A stretch of 64,000 nt of DNA from Rhodospirillaceae bacterium UBA1479 (GTDB lineage: Bacteria; Pseudomonadota; Alphaproteobacteria; Rhodospirillales; Casp-alpha2). The position numbers were made by a program, and so were the translations under genes. This document shows, piece by piece, positions 22,607 through 30,904 of the stretch (position 1 is its first letter; each line of letters opens with the position of its first letter). The notes under the pieces are model-generated. The model worked only from the letters and a program-made list of their open reading frames with translations, had not been told where the DNA came from and searched no databases. The stretch covers positions 436,016 through 500,015 of the forward strand of contig DCRZ01000006.1 in the NCBI GenBank assembly GCA_002325375.1, in the 5' to 3' direction.

Positions 22607-23233
22607 TCAGCTGACGGTTGCGGCACCCGCGATCCAGGGCTGCGCGGCCTCGCGGCTTTCCTCGAAGCTGTCGATTTTCTTCACCTTCTGTTCGGTCAGG
22701 CCGATGTCGTCCAGGCCGTTGATCAGGCAATGCTTCTTGAAGGGGTCGATGTCGAACGAGATCTGGCCGCCGTCGGGCCCGGAGATGGTCTGGTTCTCCA
22801 GGTCGATGGTCAGGGTCGCGTTGGCGCCCCGGTCGGCATCGTCCATCAGCTTGTCCAGGTTTTCCTTGGACACCTTGATGAGCAGCATGCCGTTCTTGAA
22901 GCTGTTGTTGTAAAAGATGTCGGCGAAGGACGTGGAGATCACGCATTTGATGCCGAAATCCTTGAGCGCCCAGGGGGCGTGCTCGCGCGACGAGCCGCAG
23001 CCGAAGTTGTCGCCCGCGACGATGATCTCGGCGTTCCGGTAGGCCGGTTTGTTAAGCACGAAATCCGGGTTTTCGTTGCCGTCGGCGTCATAGCGCATTT
23101 CGTGGAACAGATGTTTGCCCAGGCCGTCGCGCTTGACGGTTTTCAGGAACTGCTTGGGGATGACCATGTCTGTGTCGATGTTGATCATGTCCAGGGGTGC
23201 CGCGACACCCGTCAGCTTGGTGAACTTTTCCAT
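22607..23233 (-). CDS. leuD: 3-isopropylmalate dehydratase small subunit
   Basis: Small subunit of isopropylmalate isomerase, 208 residues. Seen: MINIDTDMVIPKQFLKTV at the N-terminus, the swivelling-domain motif VAGDNFGCGSSREHAPWAL (about 74-92) and the hydrophobic CVISTSFADIFYNNSFKNGML. AGAAGGAA precedes ATG 23233. It follows leuC by 27 bases. Confidence 0.97.
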   Translation of the reverse strand: MEKFTKLTGVAAPLDMINIDTDMVIPKQFLKTVKRDGLGKHLFHEMRYDADGNENPDFVLNKPAYRNAEIIVAGDNFGCGSSREHAPWALKDFGIKCVISTSFADIFYNNSFKNGMLLIKVSKENLDKLMDDADRGANATLTIDLENQTISGPDGGQISFDIDPFKKHCLINGLDDIGLTEQKVKKIDSFEESREAAQPWIAGAATVS

Positions 23234-23260
23234 TTGAACGATTCCTTCTGCGAACGGGGG

Positions 23261-24661
23261 TCAGAGCTTGCGCACGTCGGCCAGATGACCGGTGACGGCT
23301 GCTGCTGCGGCCATCGCGGGGCTGACCAGATGGGTGCGCGCACCGGGACCCTGGCGGCCCTTGAAGTTGCGGTTCGACGTGGAGGCACAACGCTTGCCCG
23401 CGGGCACTCTGTCCTCGTTCATGGCCAGGCACATGGAACAGCCCGGCTCGCGCCATTCAAAACCGGCTTCCAGAAGGATCTTGTCCAAACCTTCCTGTTC
23501 GGCCTGTTCCTTGACCAAACCCGATCCGGGAACGATCAGGGCCGTCACATGGTCGGCGACCTTCCGGCCCTTGGCGACCTCGGCGACGGCGCGGATGTCT
23601 TCGATCCGCCCGTTGGTGCAGGAGCCCACGAACATGTAGTCGATCTTGATGTCTTCCATGCGGGTACCCGGTTCCAGGCCCATGTAATTTAGCGCCATCT
23701 TGACCGATTCCTGCTTGTCCGGATTGGCGAAATCGCTGGGTCCGGGAACGACGGCGGAAATCGGCACCACGTCTTCCGGGCTGGTGCCCCAGGTGACCTG
23801 CGGTTCGATGGTGGACGCGTCCATCGTGACTTCCTTCTGGTAGGTGGCGCCTTCGTCCGAGGGCAGCGTCTTCCAATAGGCGACGGCGGCTTCCCAATTG
23901 GCGCCCTTGGGCGTCATGGGGCGACCCTTCAGATATTCGAAGGTAGTTTCGTCCGGCGCGATCAGGCCGGCGCGCGCACCGCCTTCGATGGTCATGTTGG
24001 ACACGGTCATGCGGCCTTCCATGGACAGGTCGCGGATCGCCTTGCCGGCGTATTCGATGACATGGCCGGTGCCGCCGGCGGTGCCGATCTTGCCGATGAT
24101 CGCCAGGATCAGATCCTTGGCCGTGCAGCCGAAGGGCAGGTCGCCATCAACCGTGATGCGCATGTTCTTCAACGGAGACTGCAACAGGGTCTGGGTCGCC
24201 ATGACGTGTTCGACCTCGGACGTGCCGATGCCGAAGGCGAGCGCCCCGAAGGCCCCATGGGTCGCCGTGTGGCTGTCGCCGCAGACGATGGTCGTGCCGG
24301 GCAGGGTGAAGCCCTGTTCCGGGCCGATCACGTGGACGATGCCCTGGCGGACGTCACCCATGTCGAACAACGGCACGCCGAATTCCGCGCAGTTCTTGGT
24401 CAGCATTTCCAGCTGCAGCGCCGATTCAGGATTGTCGATGGTTTCGCCCCGCTTGGTCGGGACGTTGTGATCGGCGACGGCGAGCGTCAGGTCCGGCCGG
24501 CGGACCTTGCGGCCGGCGTTACGCAGACCTTCGAAAGCCTGGGGGCTGGTGACCTCGTGGGTCAGGTGTCGGTCGATGTACAGCAGGCAGGTGCCGTCTT
24601 CCTGTACTTCGACCAGATGGCTGTCCCAGATTTTCTCGAACAGCGTTTTCGGTTGTGCCAT
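23261..24661 (-). CDS. leuC: 3-isopropylmalate dehydratase large subunit
   Basis: Aconitase-family large subunit, 466 residues, binding a 4Fe-4S cluster that activates the substrate hydroxyl. Seen: PGTTIVCGDSHTATHGAFGALAFGIGTSEVEHV (about 123-155), the first cluster Cys in VGSCTNGRIEDIRA (about 346) and the last two in PGCSMCLAMNED (about 406-409). Normal length. Followed by leuD and leuB. It is the first leu gene after the ribosomal-protein group, about 150 bases from rplS, so it may have its own promoter. Confidence 0.97.
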   Translation of the reverse strand: MAQPKTLFEKIWDSHLVEVQEDGTCLLYIDRHLTHEVTSPQAFEGLRNAGRKVRRPDLTLAVADHNVPTKRGETIDNPESALQLEMLTKNCAEFGVPLFDMGDVRQGIVHVIGPEQGFTLPGTTIVCGDSHTATHGAFGALAFGIGTSEVEHVMATQTLLQSPLKNMRITVDGDLPFGCTAKDLILAIIGKIGTAGGTGHVIEYAGKAIRDLSMEGRMTVSNMTIEGGARAGLIAPDETTFEYLKGRPMTPKGANWEAAVAYWKTLPSDEGATYQKEVTMDASTIEPQVTWGTSPEDVVPISAVVPGPSDFANPDKQESVKMALNYMGLEPGTRMEDIKIDYMFVGSCTNGRIEDIRAVAEVAKGRKVADHVTALIVPGSGLVKEQAEQEGLDKILLEAGFEWREPGCSMCLAMNEDRVPAGKRCASTSNRNFKGRQGPGARTHLVSPAMAAAAAVTGHLADVRKL

Positions 24662-24811
24662 GGGTATGTGTCCTCCGACGTGTGCACGAACGCCGGCCCC
24701 CGACGGCGCTGCGGTTCCTTGGTTTCTTATATGTGGCGCGCCGACCCGACCGGAACAAGCCGGGTCCTGCGTGCCAACCTTGGAAAGCTTCCCTGGGTTG
24801 CCCCTCGGGAA

Positions 24812-25300
24812 TTATTCCTCGGTCGTGGCTTCCTGTTCGGCGGACTTTTTCTTGCCGCCTTTTTTGTTCGACGCTTCGTCGCGGTTGGCCTTGGCTTCGC
24901 GCGCGGCCTTCTTTTCTTCCTGCGACACCTTGCCCGAGAACCCGTCGGTCTTTTCCGCGATACGCGCGGCCTTACCGGTCAGGCCCCTGAGATAGTACAG
25001 CTTGGCCCGGCGGACGTCACCACGGCGCACGACCTCGACCGAGTCGACGTTCGGGGAATACACCGGGAACACGCGTTCCACACCTTCGCCGTAGCTCAGC
25101 TTGCGCACGGTGAAGGCCGAATTGACGCCGGCGTTCTTGCGCGCGATGCACACGCCTTCGAAAGCCTGCAGACGGGTCCGCTCGCCTTCGACGACGCGGA
25201 CGTTGACGCGGATCGTATCGCCCGGGGCGAACTTCGGCATCTCCTTGTCGCCGGTCAGGCGGGCAATCTGTTCCTGATCGAGTTGTTCAATCATGTTCAT
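24812..25300 (-). CDS. rplS: Large ribosomal subunit protein bL19 with extended C-terminus
   Basis: Structural ribosomal protein at the subunit interface. The core (about 1-115) reads FAPGDTIRVNVRVVEGERTRLQAFEGVCIAR and VFPVYSPNVDSVEVVRRGDVRRAKLYYLRGLTGKAARI. It is 162 residues, about 45 more than the usual 115; the extra end is Lys/Glu/Ala-rich (EEKKAAREAKANRDE, GGKKKSAEQE) and low complexity. The start at 25300 has AAGGAAAGG upstream; an internal ATG at 25294 is possible. It is last of the rpsP-rimM-trmD-rplS operon. Confidence 0.96.
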   Translation of the reverse strand: MNMIEQLDQEQIARLTGDKEMPKFAPGDTIRVNVRVVEGERTRLQAFEGVCIARKNAGVNSAFTVRKLSYGEGVERVFPVYSPNVDSVEVVRRGDVRRAKLYYLRGLTGKAARIAEKTDGFSGKVSQEEKKAAREAKANRDEASNKKGGKKKSAEQEATTEE

Positions 25301-25345
25301 GGTTCAAACCTTTCCTTACAAACGCTCTGCCGTCGCCGGCAATTC

Positions 25346-26044
25346 CTAGGTCCGCTCGTGCGCCGCCCAAAGATCGGGCCGCCGGTCGCGGGTAATTTCC
25401 TCCGCCTGGCGCTGGCGCCAGGTTGCTATTTTCTCGTGGTGCCCGGAAACCAGAACCTCCGGCACCTTGCGGCCCTGCCATTCCTGGGGCCGCGTATAGT
25501 GGGGATACTCCAGCAATCCCCGCTCGAAACTCTCTTCCTCCAGCGATGCGTCCTTGCCCATCACGCCCGGCAACAGACGGAGGCAGGCATCCAACACCAC
25601 CAGGGCCGCCGGCTCGCCCCCCGATAGGACGAAATCGCCGAGCGATATCTCTTCCGCGTCCTGGGCTTCCAGGACCCGTTGGTCAACGCCTTCGAACCGA
25701 CCACACAGCAGGATCATCCCAGGCCCCGCCGCCAATTCCGCCACCCGTTTCTGGCCCAATGGCCGGCCCCGGGGGGTCAGGTAGATGAACGGCAGATCCC
25801 GGGCGCCGTCCCGGGCGCTCCGGATGGCGCCGTCGACCACGTCGGGCCGCATCACCATGCCGGGGCCGCCGCCAAAGGGGGCATCGTCCACGGAGCGGTG
25901 TTTATCGCTTGCAAAGTCGCGAATGTCCACCGTTTCCAGGGCCCAGATGCCCTTTTCAAGCGCCGTTCCGGCAAGCGAGCAGCCAAGCGGTCCCGGGAAC
26001 ATTTCCGGGAAGATCGTCAGTACCTTGGCCGTCCAACCGCTCAT
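25346..26044 (-). CDS. trmD: tRNA (guanine37-N1)-methyltransferase
   Basis: Methylates G37 of tRNAs with CNN anticodons, using SAM. The 232 residues contain the SPOUT trefoil knot: LTIFPEMFPGPLG near the N-terminus, DDAPFGGGPGMVM (about 54-66), LCGRFEGVDQRVLE (about 112-125) and the knot segment SLGDFVLSGGEPAALVVLDACLRLLPGVMG (about 132-161). The ATG overlaps the rimM stop by one base. Family length is normal. Confidence 0.97.
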   Translation of the reverse strand: MSGWTAKVLTIFPEMFPGPLGCSLAGTALEKGIWALETVDIRDFASDKHRSVDDAPFGGGPGMVMRPDVVDGAIRSARDGARDLPFIYLTPRGRPLGQKRVAELAAGPGMILLCGRFEGVDQRVLEAQDAEEISLGDFVLSGGEPAALVVLDACLRLLPGVMGKDASLEEESFERGLLEYPHYTRPQEWQGRKVPEVLVSGHHEKIATWRQRQAEEITRDRRPDLWAAHERT

Positions 26045-26598
26045 TACGCGTCCTGCCCGCCTTCATCCGGTCCGTTGTCGTCCAGCAGCCCGTCCGGCGG
26101 ATCGACCACCAGCCGCCCGCCGTCGATGTCCACCACCGGCACGATCGCCCGGGTGAAGGGCACCATGACCGTTCCGAAATCCCCGCCCGCGATCTCCAGC
26201 ACGTCGCCGGCGCCGAAATCGAACACCTGGCGGACCGTGCCCAGATTGCCCTGGGGTGCCTCGACCGTCAGCCCGATCAGGTCCGAATAATAATATTCGT
26301 CCTCGTCGGGGGGCGGTAGCCGGTCGCGGTCCACGAAAAGACGCAGGCCCTTCAGCTTGTCCGCCGCCGTGCGGTCGCCGACACCCTCGGCACGGGCGAT
26401 CAGAACGTCCTTGGTCTGGCCGGTCACGCGAAGGTCGATCCGGCGGCTGCCGGCTTCGTCCTCCAACGGGCCATAGGCGGTGATGTCCTCCGGGACCTGG
26501 GCGAAACTCTTGACCTTGAGGTCGCCCTTCAGGCCCCTGGCCCCGACGATGACGCCGAGACAGACCCGTTCCGGGGTTTTCCCTTCGCCGCCCGTCAT
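26044..26598 (-). CDS. rimM: Ribosome maturation factor RimM
   Basis: Assists assembly of the 30S head by binding S19, helped by the neighbouring S16 gene context. 184 residues: N-terminal RimM domain VCLGVIVGARGLKGDLKVKSFAQVPEDI and the PRC-barrel (about 95-170) with YYYSDLIGLTVEAPQGNLGTVRQVFDFGAGDVLEI and the end-strand MVPFTRAIVPVVDIDGGRLVVDPPDGLLDD. The end is short and acidic. Located between rpsP and trmD, as is standard. Confidence 0.96.
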   Translation of the reverse strand: MTGGEGKTPERVCLGVIVGARGLKGDLKVKSFAQVPEDITAYGPLEDEAGSRRIDLRVTGQTKDVLIARAEGVGDRTAADKLKGLRLFVDRDRLPPPDEDEYYYSDLIGLTVEAPQGNLGTVRQVFDFGAGDVLEIAGGDFGTVMVPFTRAIVPVVDIDGGRLVVDPPDGLLDDNGPDEGGQDA

Positions 26599-26636
26599 GG
26601 CCTGACCACCCTGACGCTCGTGTCGCGCTTCGCCGA

Positions 26637-27134
26637 CTACTCCTTCGTCTCCTCTTCCTGTGCCGCCGGGGCTTCTTCAGCCGGGGCCTCGACCGCGGCT
26701 TCTTCTGCCGGGGCTTCCGCCGCTGCTTCTTCCGCCGGGGCTTCCGCTTCGGCCGGGGCCGCGGCGGCTTCGGCCGCGGCTTCTGCGGCTGCCTTCAACT
26801 TGTCTTCGCGTTCCTTCATGCGCTCGACCGTCTTGGCCTTGGGTGCTGCGCGCTTGGTCTGGTTTTCCGGGGTCGGACGCGCGTCGGTCAGGCCGGCCTG
26901 GCCCAGGAAACGGTGCACGCGGTCGGTCGGCTGAGCGCCGACGCCGAGCCAATGCTTGATGCGCTCTTCGTTCAGCTTCACCCGGTCGGGGCTGTCCTTG
27001 GGCAGCATGGGGTTGTAGGAGCCCACGCGCTCGATGAACTTGCCGTCGCGCGCGCGGCGGCTGTCGGCGATGACGATCTGGTAGTAGGGGCGCTTCTTGG
27101 CGCCGCCCCGGGCGAGCCTGATTTTCACTGACAT
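26637..27134 (-). CDS. rpsP: Small ribosomal subunit protein bS16 with Ala/Glu-rich tail
   Basis: Structural protein of the 30S subunit. The core (about 1-85) is standard: SVKIRLARGGAKKRPYYQIVIADSRRARDGKFIERVGSYNPMLP, and LGVGAQPTDRVHRFLGQAGL. From about residue 95 a long tail follows, with a Lys/Arg-rich link and then AEAPAEEAAAEAPAEEAAVE-type near-repeats of AEAPAEEA. Total 165 residues against about 80-110 in most bacteria. The repeat is visible in the DNA as a run of GCC/GAA codons. Ribosomal operon head gene after ffh. Confidence 0.96.
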   Translation of the reverse strand: MSVKIRLARGGAKKRPYYQIVIADSRRARDGKFIERVGSYNPMLPKDSPDRVKLNEERIKHWLGVGAQPTDRVHRFLGQAGLTDARPTPENQTKRAAPKAKTVERMKEREDKLKAAAEAAAEAAAAPAEAEAPAEEAAAEAPAEEAAVEAPAEEAPAAQEEETKE

Positions 27135-27218
27135 GTTCTATTCAATCCTTGTCTGGTCTGATGTCTTGGAATGGGTTGATGTTCTGGTTGTCTTGATTGC
27201 GGGTTACGTGATGCCGGA

Positions 27219-28592
27219 TTACCGGGGCATGCCCGGGGGCATCATGCCGGGCGGCATGCCGCCCATGAGACCCTTGAGGCCGCCCTTCTTGCCGACTTTC
27301 TTCATCATGTCGGCCATCTGGCGATGCTGTTTCAGAAGCCGGTTGACCTCGGGCACCGAGGTGCCGGAGCCGGCGGCGATGCGCTTGCGGCGCGAGCCGT
27401 TGATTTCCTTGGGATTGCGCCGTTCCTTCGGCGTCATGGACAGGATGATGGCTTCCTGTCGGGCGATCATCTTGTCGTCCACGTTATGCTGATCGAAGGC
27501 GTTCTTGACCTTGGCCGCGCCGGGCAGCATGCCCAGGATGCCGTCGAGGGAGCCCATCTTACGCAACTGCTTGAACTGCTCACCCATGTCTTCAAGGGTG
27601 AACTGGCCCTTCATCATCTTCTTGGCGAGCTTCTCGGCGTCTTCCTGCTCGACCACCTGGGCGGCCTTTTCGACCAGGCCGACCACGTCGCCCATGCCGA
27701 GGATTGAGCCGGCGACCCGGTTGGCGTCGAAACCGTCGATGGCGTCGACGCCTTCGCCGGTCCCCATCAGCTTGATCGGCTTGCCGGTGACCTGACGCAT
27801 GGACAGGGCCGCGCCGCCGCGGCCGTCGCCGTCGACGCGGGTCAGCACGATGCCGGTGATGCCGACCCGGTCGTTGAATTCCTTGGCCAGATTGACCGCG
27901 TCCTGGCCGGTCATGGCATCGGCGACCAGCAGAACTTCGGACGGCACGGCGGCCATGCGCACGTTGATGACCTCGGTCATCATTTCCTGGTCGAGCGCAA
28001 GGCGCCCGGCGGTATCCAGGATGACCACGTCATAACCTTCGCGGCGCCCTGTTTCCATGGCCCGGTTGGCGATGGCGACGGGCTGTTCGCCCAGCACCGG
28101 GGTCATCACGGGCACGCCCGTCTGTTTGCCCAGAACCTGCAACTGCTGCTGGGCGGCCGGGCGGTAAACGTCGAGCGACGCCATCAGCACGCGTTTCTTG
28201 TCCCGTTCGACCAGGCGCTTGGCGATCTTGGCGCTGGTCGTCGTCTTGCCCGACCCTTGCAGGCCGACCATCAGGATCGCCTGCGGCGGGTTGCCGTGGA
28301 TGGCCAGGCCCGCCCCTTCGGGGTCGGCGGGACTCAGCATCTCGACCAGGGCATCGTGGACGATCTTGACGACCATCTGGCCCGGCGTGACGGATCGCAG
28401 GACGTTCTGGCCGACGGCCTGTTCCTTGACGCCGTCGATGAAGTCCTTGACCACGGGCAGGGCGACGTCGGCCTCCAGCAGGGCGACGCGGATTTCGCGC
28501 AGCGCTGCCTCGACGTCGGCTTCCTTCAAGGCGCCGCGTCGTTTCAGGCCGTCGAAAATGCCGGACAGGCGTTCGCTTAGAGACTCGAACAT
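27219..28592 (-). CDS. ffh: Signal recognition particle protein Ffh
   Basis: GTPase that binds 4.5S RNA and signal sequences, and docks on FtsY for cotranslational targeting. The 457 residues show the N domain, G1 GLQGSGKTTTSAKIA (about 108), DVYRPAAQQQLQVLG, DTAGRLALDQEMM, TRVDGDGRGGAALSM and, at the end, the Met-rich M domain (KKVGKKGGLKGLMGGMPPGMMPPGMPR). Its receptor ftsY is at 32158-33090 in this window. It is 84 bases upstream of rpsP and probably heads that operon. I did not see the 4.5S RNA gene here. Confidence 0.98.
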   Translation of the reverse strand: MFESLSERLSGIFDGLKRRGALKEADVEAALREIRVALLEADVALPVVKDFIDGVKEQAVGQNVLRSVTPGQMVVKIVHDALVEMLSPADPEGAGLAIHGNPPQAILMVGLQGSGKTTTSAKIAKRLVERDKKRVLMASLDVYRPAAQQQLQVLGKQTGVPVMTPVLGEQPVAIANRAMETGRREGYDVVILDTAGRLALDQEMMTEVINVRMAAVPSEVLLVADAMTGQDAVNLAKEFNDRVGITGIVLTRVDGDGRGGAALSMRQVTGKPIKLMGTGEGVDAIDGFDANRVAGSILGMGDVVGLVEKAAQVVEQEDAEKLAKKMMKGQFTLEDMGEQFKQLRKMGSLDGILGMLPGAAKVKNAFDQHNVDDKMIARQEAIILSMTPKERRNPKEINGSRRKRIAAGSGTSVPEVNRLLKQHRQMADMMKKVGKKGGLKGLMGGMPPGMMPPGMPR

Positions 28593-28898
28593 ATGCGCCT
28601 GATTACCCTTTTCGGTCCAAACTCAATACCTCAGATCAAATGCCCAACGGCAAACGCGCCAGTGCGCGAAACTCGCGGACTGGCGTCGCCCCTCGGGACG
28701 GAATGATCCGTACACCCAGTGGAATGTCGGCGCGCAATCTATGGACCACGGCCCCGGAAGTCAACCACCGGCTGGTCCCGCCGCATATTTGAAACGCTTG
28801 CGAATACGACGCCCCATGCTATAGGAGTAAAAAGATCATATATTATACAACCAAAAGTTTCAACCTGACTGGATACAGCGCGAATTTCTGGGCGGCAG
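28593..28898. promoter_or_regulatory. Divergent promoter region between ffh and XRE regulator
   Basis: No gene is supported in these 306 bases. A minus-strand open frame crossing here has no family features. Toward the plus strand a -35-like TTGCGA (28798-28803) and -10-like TATAGG (28820-28825) are 16 bases apart, and an AT-rich stretch with TATTATAC follows. These may drive the XRE-Fe-S gene group. Promoter assignments are weak. Confidence 0.4.
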
Positions 28899-29297
28899 AT
28901 GGCGACGGACGGTACGGACGACGGGAAACTGGCTTCACATATCGGCGCGCGCCTGCAGGCGCTTCGCGAACGGTGCGGTGTTTCCCGTGTCGCCACCGCC
29001 CGTGCGCTCGGCCTTTCCGTGCAGGCCTATACCAACCGGGAAACCGGTTTGACCGAGGTCAAGGCGGGCGAAATCCTGATTTTGTCGCGACTGTTCGACT
29101 GCGATCCCGCCGATCTGTTCGACGGCGCGGACGAGATCTGGACAGGGCCGAACATCGGCGCGGGGGCGGCGAAGGCCTTCGCGGGCGAGGCCGAGGACTT
29201 CTTACGGCAGCTTGCGCGCATCCGCGACCCAAGCTTGCGCCGCAGCGTCATCGAGGCGATCCGCGCCCTGGCGCGGGCGGCGGACAAGACCGCCTGA
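28899..29297 (+). CDS. XRE-family HTH transcriptional regulator
   Basis: 132-residue regulator of the Cro/CI type. The HTH (about 12-65) reads HIGARLQALRERCGVSRVATARALGLSVQAYTNRETGLTEVKAGEILILSRLFDCDPADLFD. The rest is a short Ala-rich alpha-helical tail (about 75-132) with no visible ligand domain. ATG 28899 follows an AT-rich stretch. It precedes the Fe-S protein gene by 40 bases on the same strand, so it may regulate it, but that is inference. Confidence 0.85.
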   Translation: MATDGTDDGKLASHIGARLQALRERCGVSRVATARALGLSVQAYTNRETGLTEVKAGEILILSRLFDCDPADLFDGADEIWTGPNIGAGAAKAFAGEAEDFLRQLARIRDPSLRRSVIEAIRALARAADKTA

Positions 29298-29337
29298 CAT
29301 CTTGACCCCTGAACCTGCCGGGAGGACAAACGCAGTC

Positions 29338-29997
29338 ATGGACCTGATCACGGTACAACGCCGCATCGCGGCCACCGGCCTTGCCCTGCGGGGCGGGTTC
29401 CACCCGGCGGCGCAAGACGCCGTGCCGGGGGGGACCCGGACCCTGATCCTGGTCGGCGACCAGGGCGGCCGTCTGTGGCCCCATTTCAAGGCCAATCGCC
29501 GGGACGAACCGGATCCTCTGGACGCCTGGACGGAACGGGTCCTGGCCCCGGCGGCGGCGGACCTGGGTGCCCGTGTGGTCTACCCCTTCGGCGGCCCGCC
29601 CCATCATCCGTTTCAGCAATGGGCCATGCGCGCGGAAGGGTTGAAGCCGTCGCCGATCGGCCCGCTCACCCACCCCGAATTTGGGTTGTGGCACAGCTAC
29701 CGGGGGGCACTGTTGTTCGCCGGGATGATCGACCTGGGCCCGCCGCCAGCGGCCGCCCATCCCTGCGACGGCTGTGTCGACCGGCCCTGCTTGTCGGCCT
29801 GTCCCGTGAACGCCTTCGGGGAAACGGGCTTCGACCTTCCGGCCTGCCTGGGGCATCTGCGCGCGGCCGAAGGCGTGGAATGCATGACCGGCGGTTGCCT
29901 GGCGCGGCGCGCCTGTCCGGTCGGCGCGGGCCATGCTTACGGTCCCGAACATCAGGCGTTTCTTGCTCATTCGTTCCTCGCTGCCTTCGGGTCCTGA
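29338..29997 (+). CDS. Ferredoxin-like 4Fe-4S protein (epoxyqueuosine reductase-related C-terminal type)
   Basis: 219-residue iron-sulfur protein of unknown role. The ATG is preceded by GGAGG with 12 bases between. A stretch (about 70-130) with YPFGGPPHHPFQQWAMRAEG and HSYRGALLFAGMIDLG precedes a cluster motif CDGCVDRPCLSACP (Cys-x2-Cys-x4-Cys-x3-Cys-Pro). A second set of Cys follows in LPACLGHL, VECMTGGCLARRACPVG (about 180-203), so two clusters are possible. The architecture resembles part of QueG-like proteins, but the B12-binding half is not present and a different redox role is likely. Not part of the following dapF unit with certainty, as 48 bases separate them. Confidence 0.7.
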   Translation: MDLITVQRRIAATGLALRGGFHPAAQDAVPGGTRTLILVGDQGGRLWPHFKANRRDEPDPLDAWTERVLAPAAADLGARVVYPFGGPPHHPFQQWAMRAEGLKPSPIGPLTHPEFGLWHSYRGALLFAGMIDLGPPPAAAHPCDGCVDRPCLSACPVNAFGETGFDLPACLGHLRAAEGVECMTGGCLARRACPVGAGHAYGPEHQAFLAHSFLAAFGS

Positions 29998-30045
29998 GGG
30001 CGAAGGGCATGGACTTCTCGGCCCGTCGGGCCTATGTAGCGAGCC

Positions 30046-30900
30046 ATGGAACAGGTGCCCTTTATAAAGATGCACGGCCTGGGCAACGACTTCGTGGTGC
30101 TGGACGCCCGCGAGACGCCGATGCCCCTGACCGCCGGTCAGGCCGCGGCCATCGCCGATCGCCGCCGCGGCGTCGGCTGTGACCAGCTGATCGTGCTGGA
30201 ACGGCCGCGCTCGGACATCGCCGACGTGTTCGTGCGGTTCCACAATTCCGACGGAGGGGAATCGCTGGCTTGCGGCAACGGTACCCGCTGCATCGCGGCC
30301 ATGCTGATGGATGAAAAATCCTCCGACCACCTGATTGTCGAAACGGGTGCGGGGCTGCTGGACGCGGAGAAGGGCAAGGACGGCCTGGTTACCGTGGACA
30401 TGGGCACGGCCCGCCTGGATTGGCGGGAAATCCCCCTGTCCGAAGCCGTCGACACCCTGCATGTCGATGCCGGCGCCGGGCCGCTTCAGGACGCGGTCTG
30501 TGTTTCCATGGGTAATCCCCATGCGGTTTATTTCGTCGATGATGCGGATGCCGTGCCGATCGAGGTATTCGGCCCCGTCATCGAACAGCACAAGATGTTC
30601 CCCCAGTTCACCAATGTCGAGGCCGCCAGCCTGCGTCCCGACGGCGCCATCCGCATGCGGGTGTGGGAACGGGGCGCCGGCGTGACCCAGGCCTGCGGCA
30701 CGGGTGCCTGCGCGACCCTGGTCGCCGCCGTGCGCCGGGGCCTGATCGCCGGGCGCAAGGCCGATGTGATCGTCGACGGCGGCACCTTGACCATCGAATG
30801 GCTGCCTGACGACCACGTGCTGCTGACCGGGCCCGTGGCGACCAGTTTTACCGGCACCCTCGACCCCCGGCTGCTGAACGGCGCCGCGACCGGCGGGTGA
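30046..30900 (+). CDS. dapF: Diaminopimelate epimerase
   Basis: Interconverts LL- and meso-diaminopimelate for peptidoglycan and lysine. The 284 residues have the two catalytic Cys motifs, SLACGNGTRCIAAM (about 75-87) and QACGTGACATLVAAVRRG (about 217-233). The N-terminus FIKMHGLGNDFVVLD and HNSDGGES are also family-typical. Length is normal. The stop is 4 bases before mtaB. It starts a dapF-mtaB-ftsY-HAD row seen in Rhodospirillales-type alphaproteobacteria. Confidence 0.97.
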   Translation: MEQVPFIKMHGLGNDFVVLDARETPMPLTAGQAAAIADRRRGVGCDQLIVLERPRSDIADVFVRFHNSDGGESLACGNGTRCIAAMLMDEKSSDHLIVETGAGLLDAEKGKDGLVTVDMGTARLDWREIPLSEAVDTLHVDAGAGPLQDAVCVSMGNPHAVYFVDDADAVPIEVFGPVIEQHKMFPQFTNVEAASLRPDGAIRMRVWERGAGVTQACGTGACATLVAAVRRGLIAGRKADVIVDGGTLTIEWLPDDHVLLTGPVATSFTGTLDPRLLNGAATGG

Positions 30901-30904
30901 TGCC

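Noticed and set aside
28739..28996. 85-codon minus-strand open frame opposite the XRE gene start
   Set aside because: It overlaps the promoter and start of the XRE gene, has no family features and no ribosome site.
29338..29997. QueG (epoxyqueuosine reductase) call
   Set aside because: Only the ferredoxin-like end fits. The corrinoid-binding half is missing and the length is about half or less of QueG.
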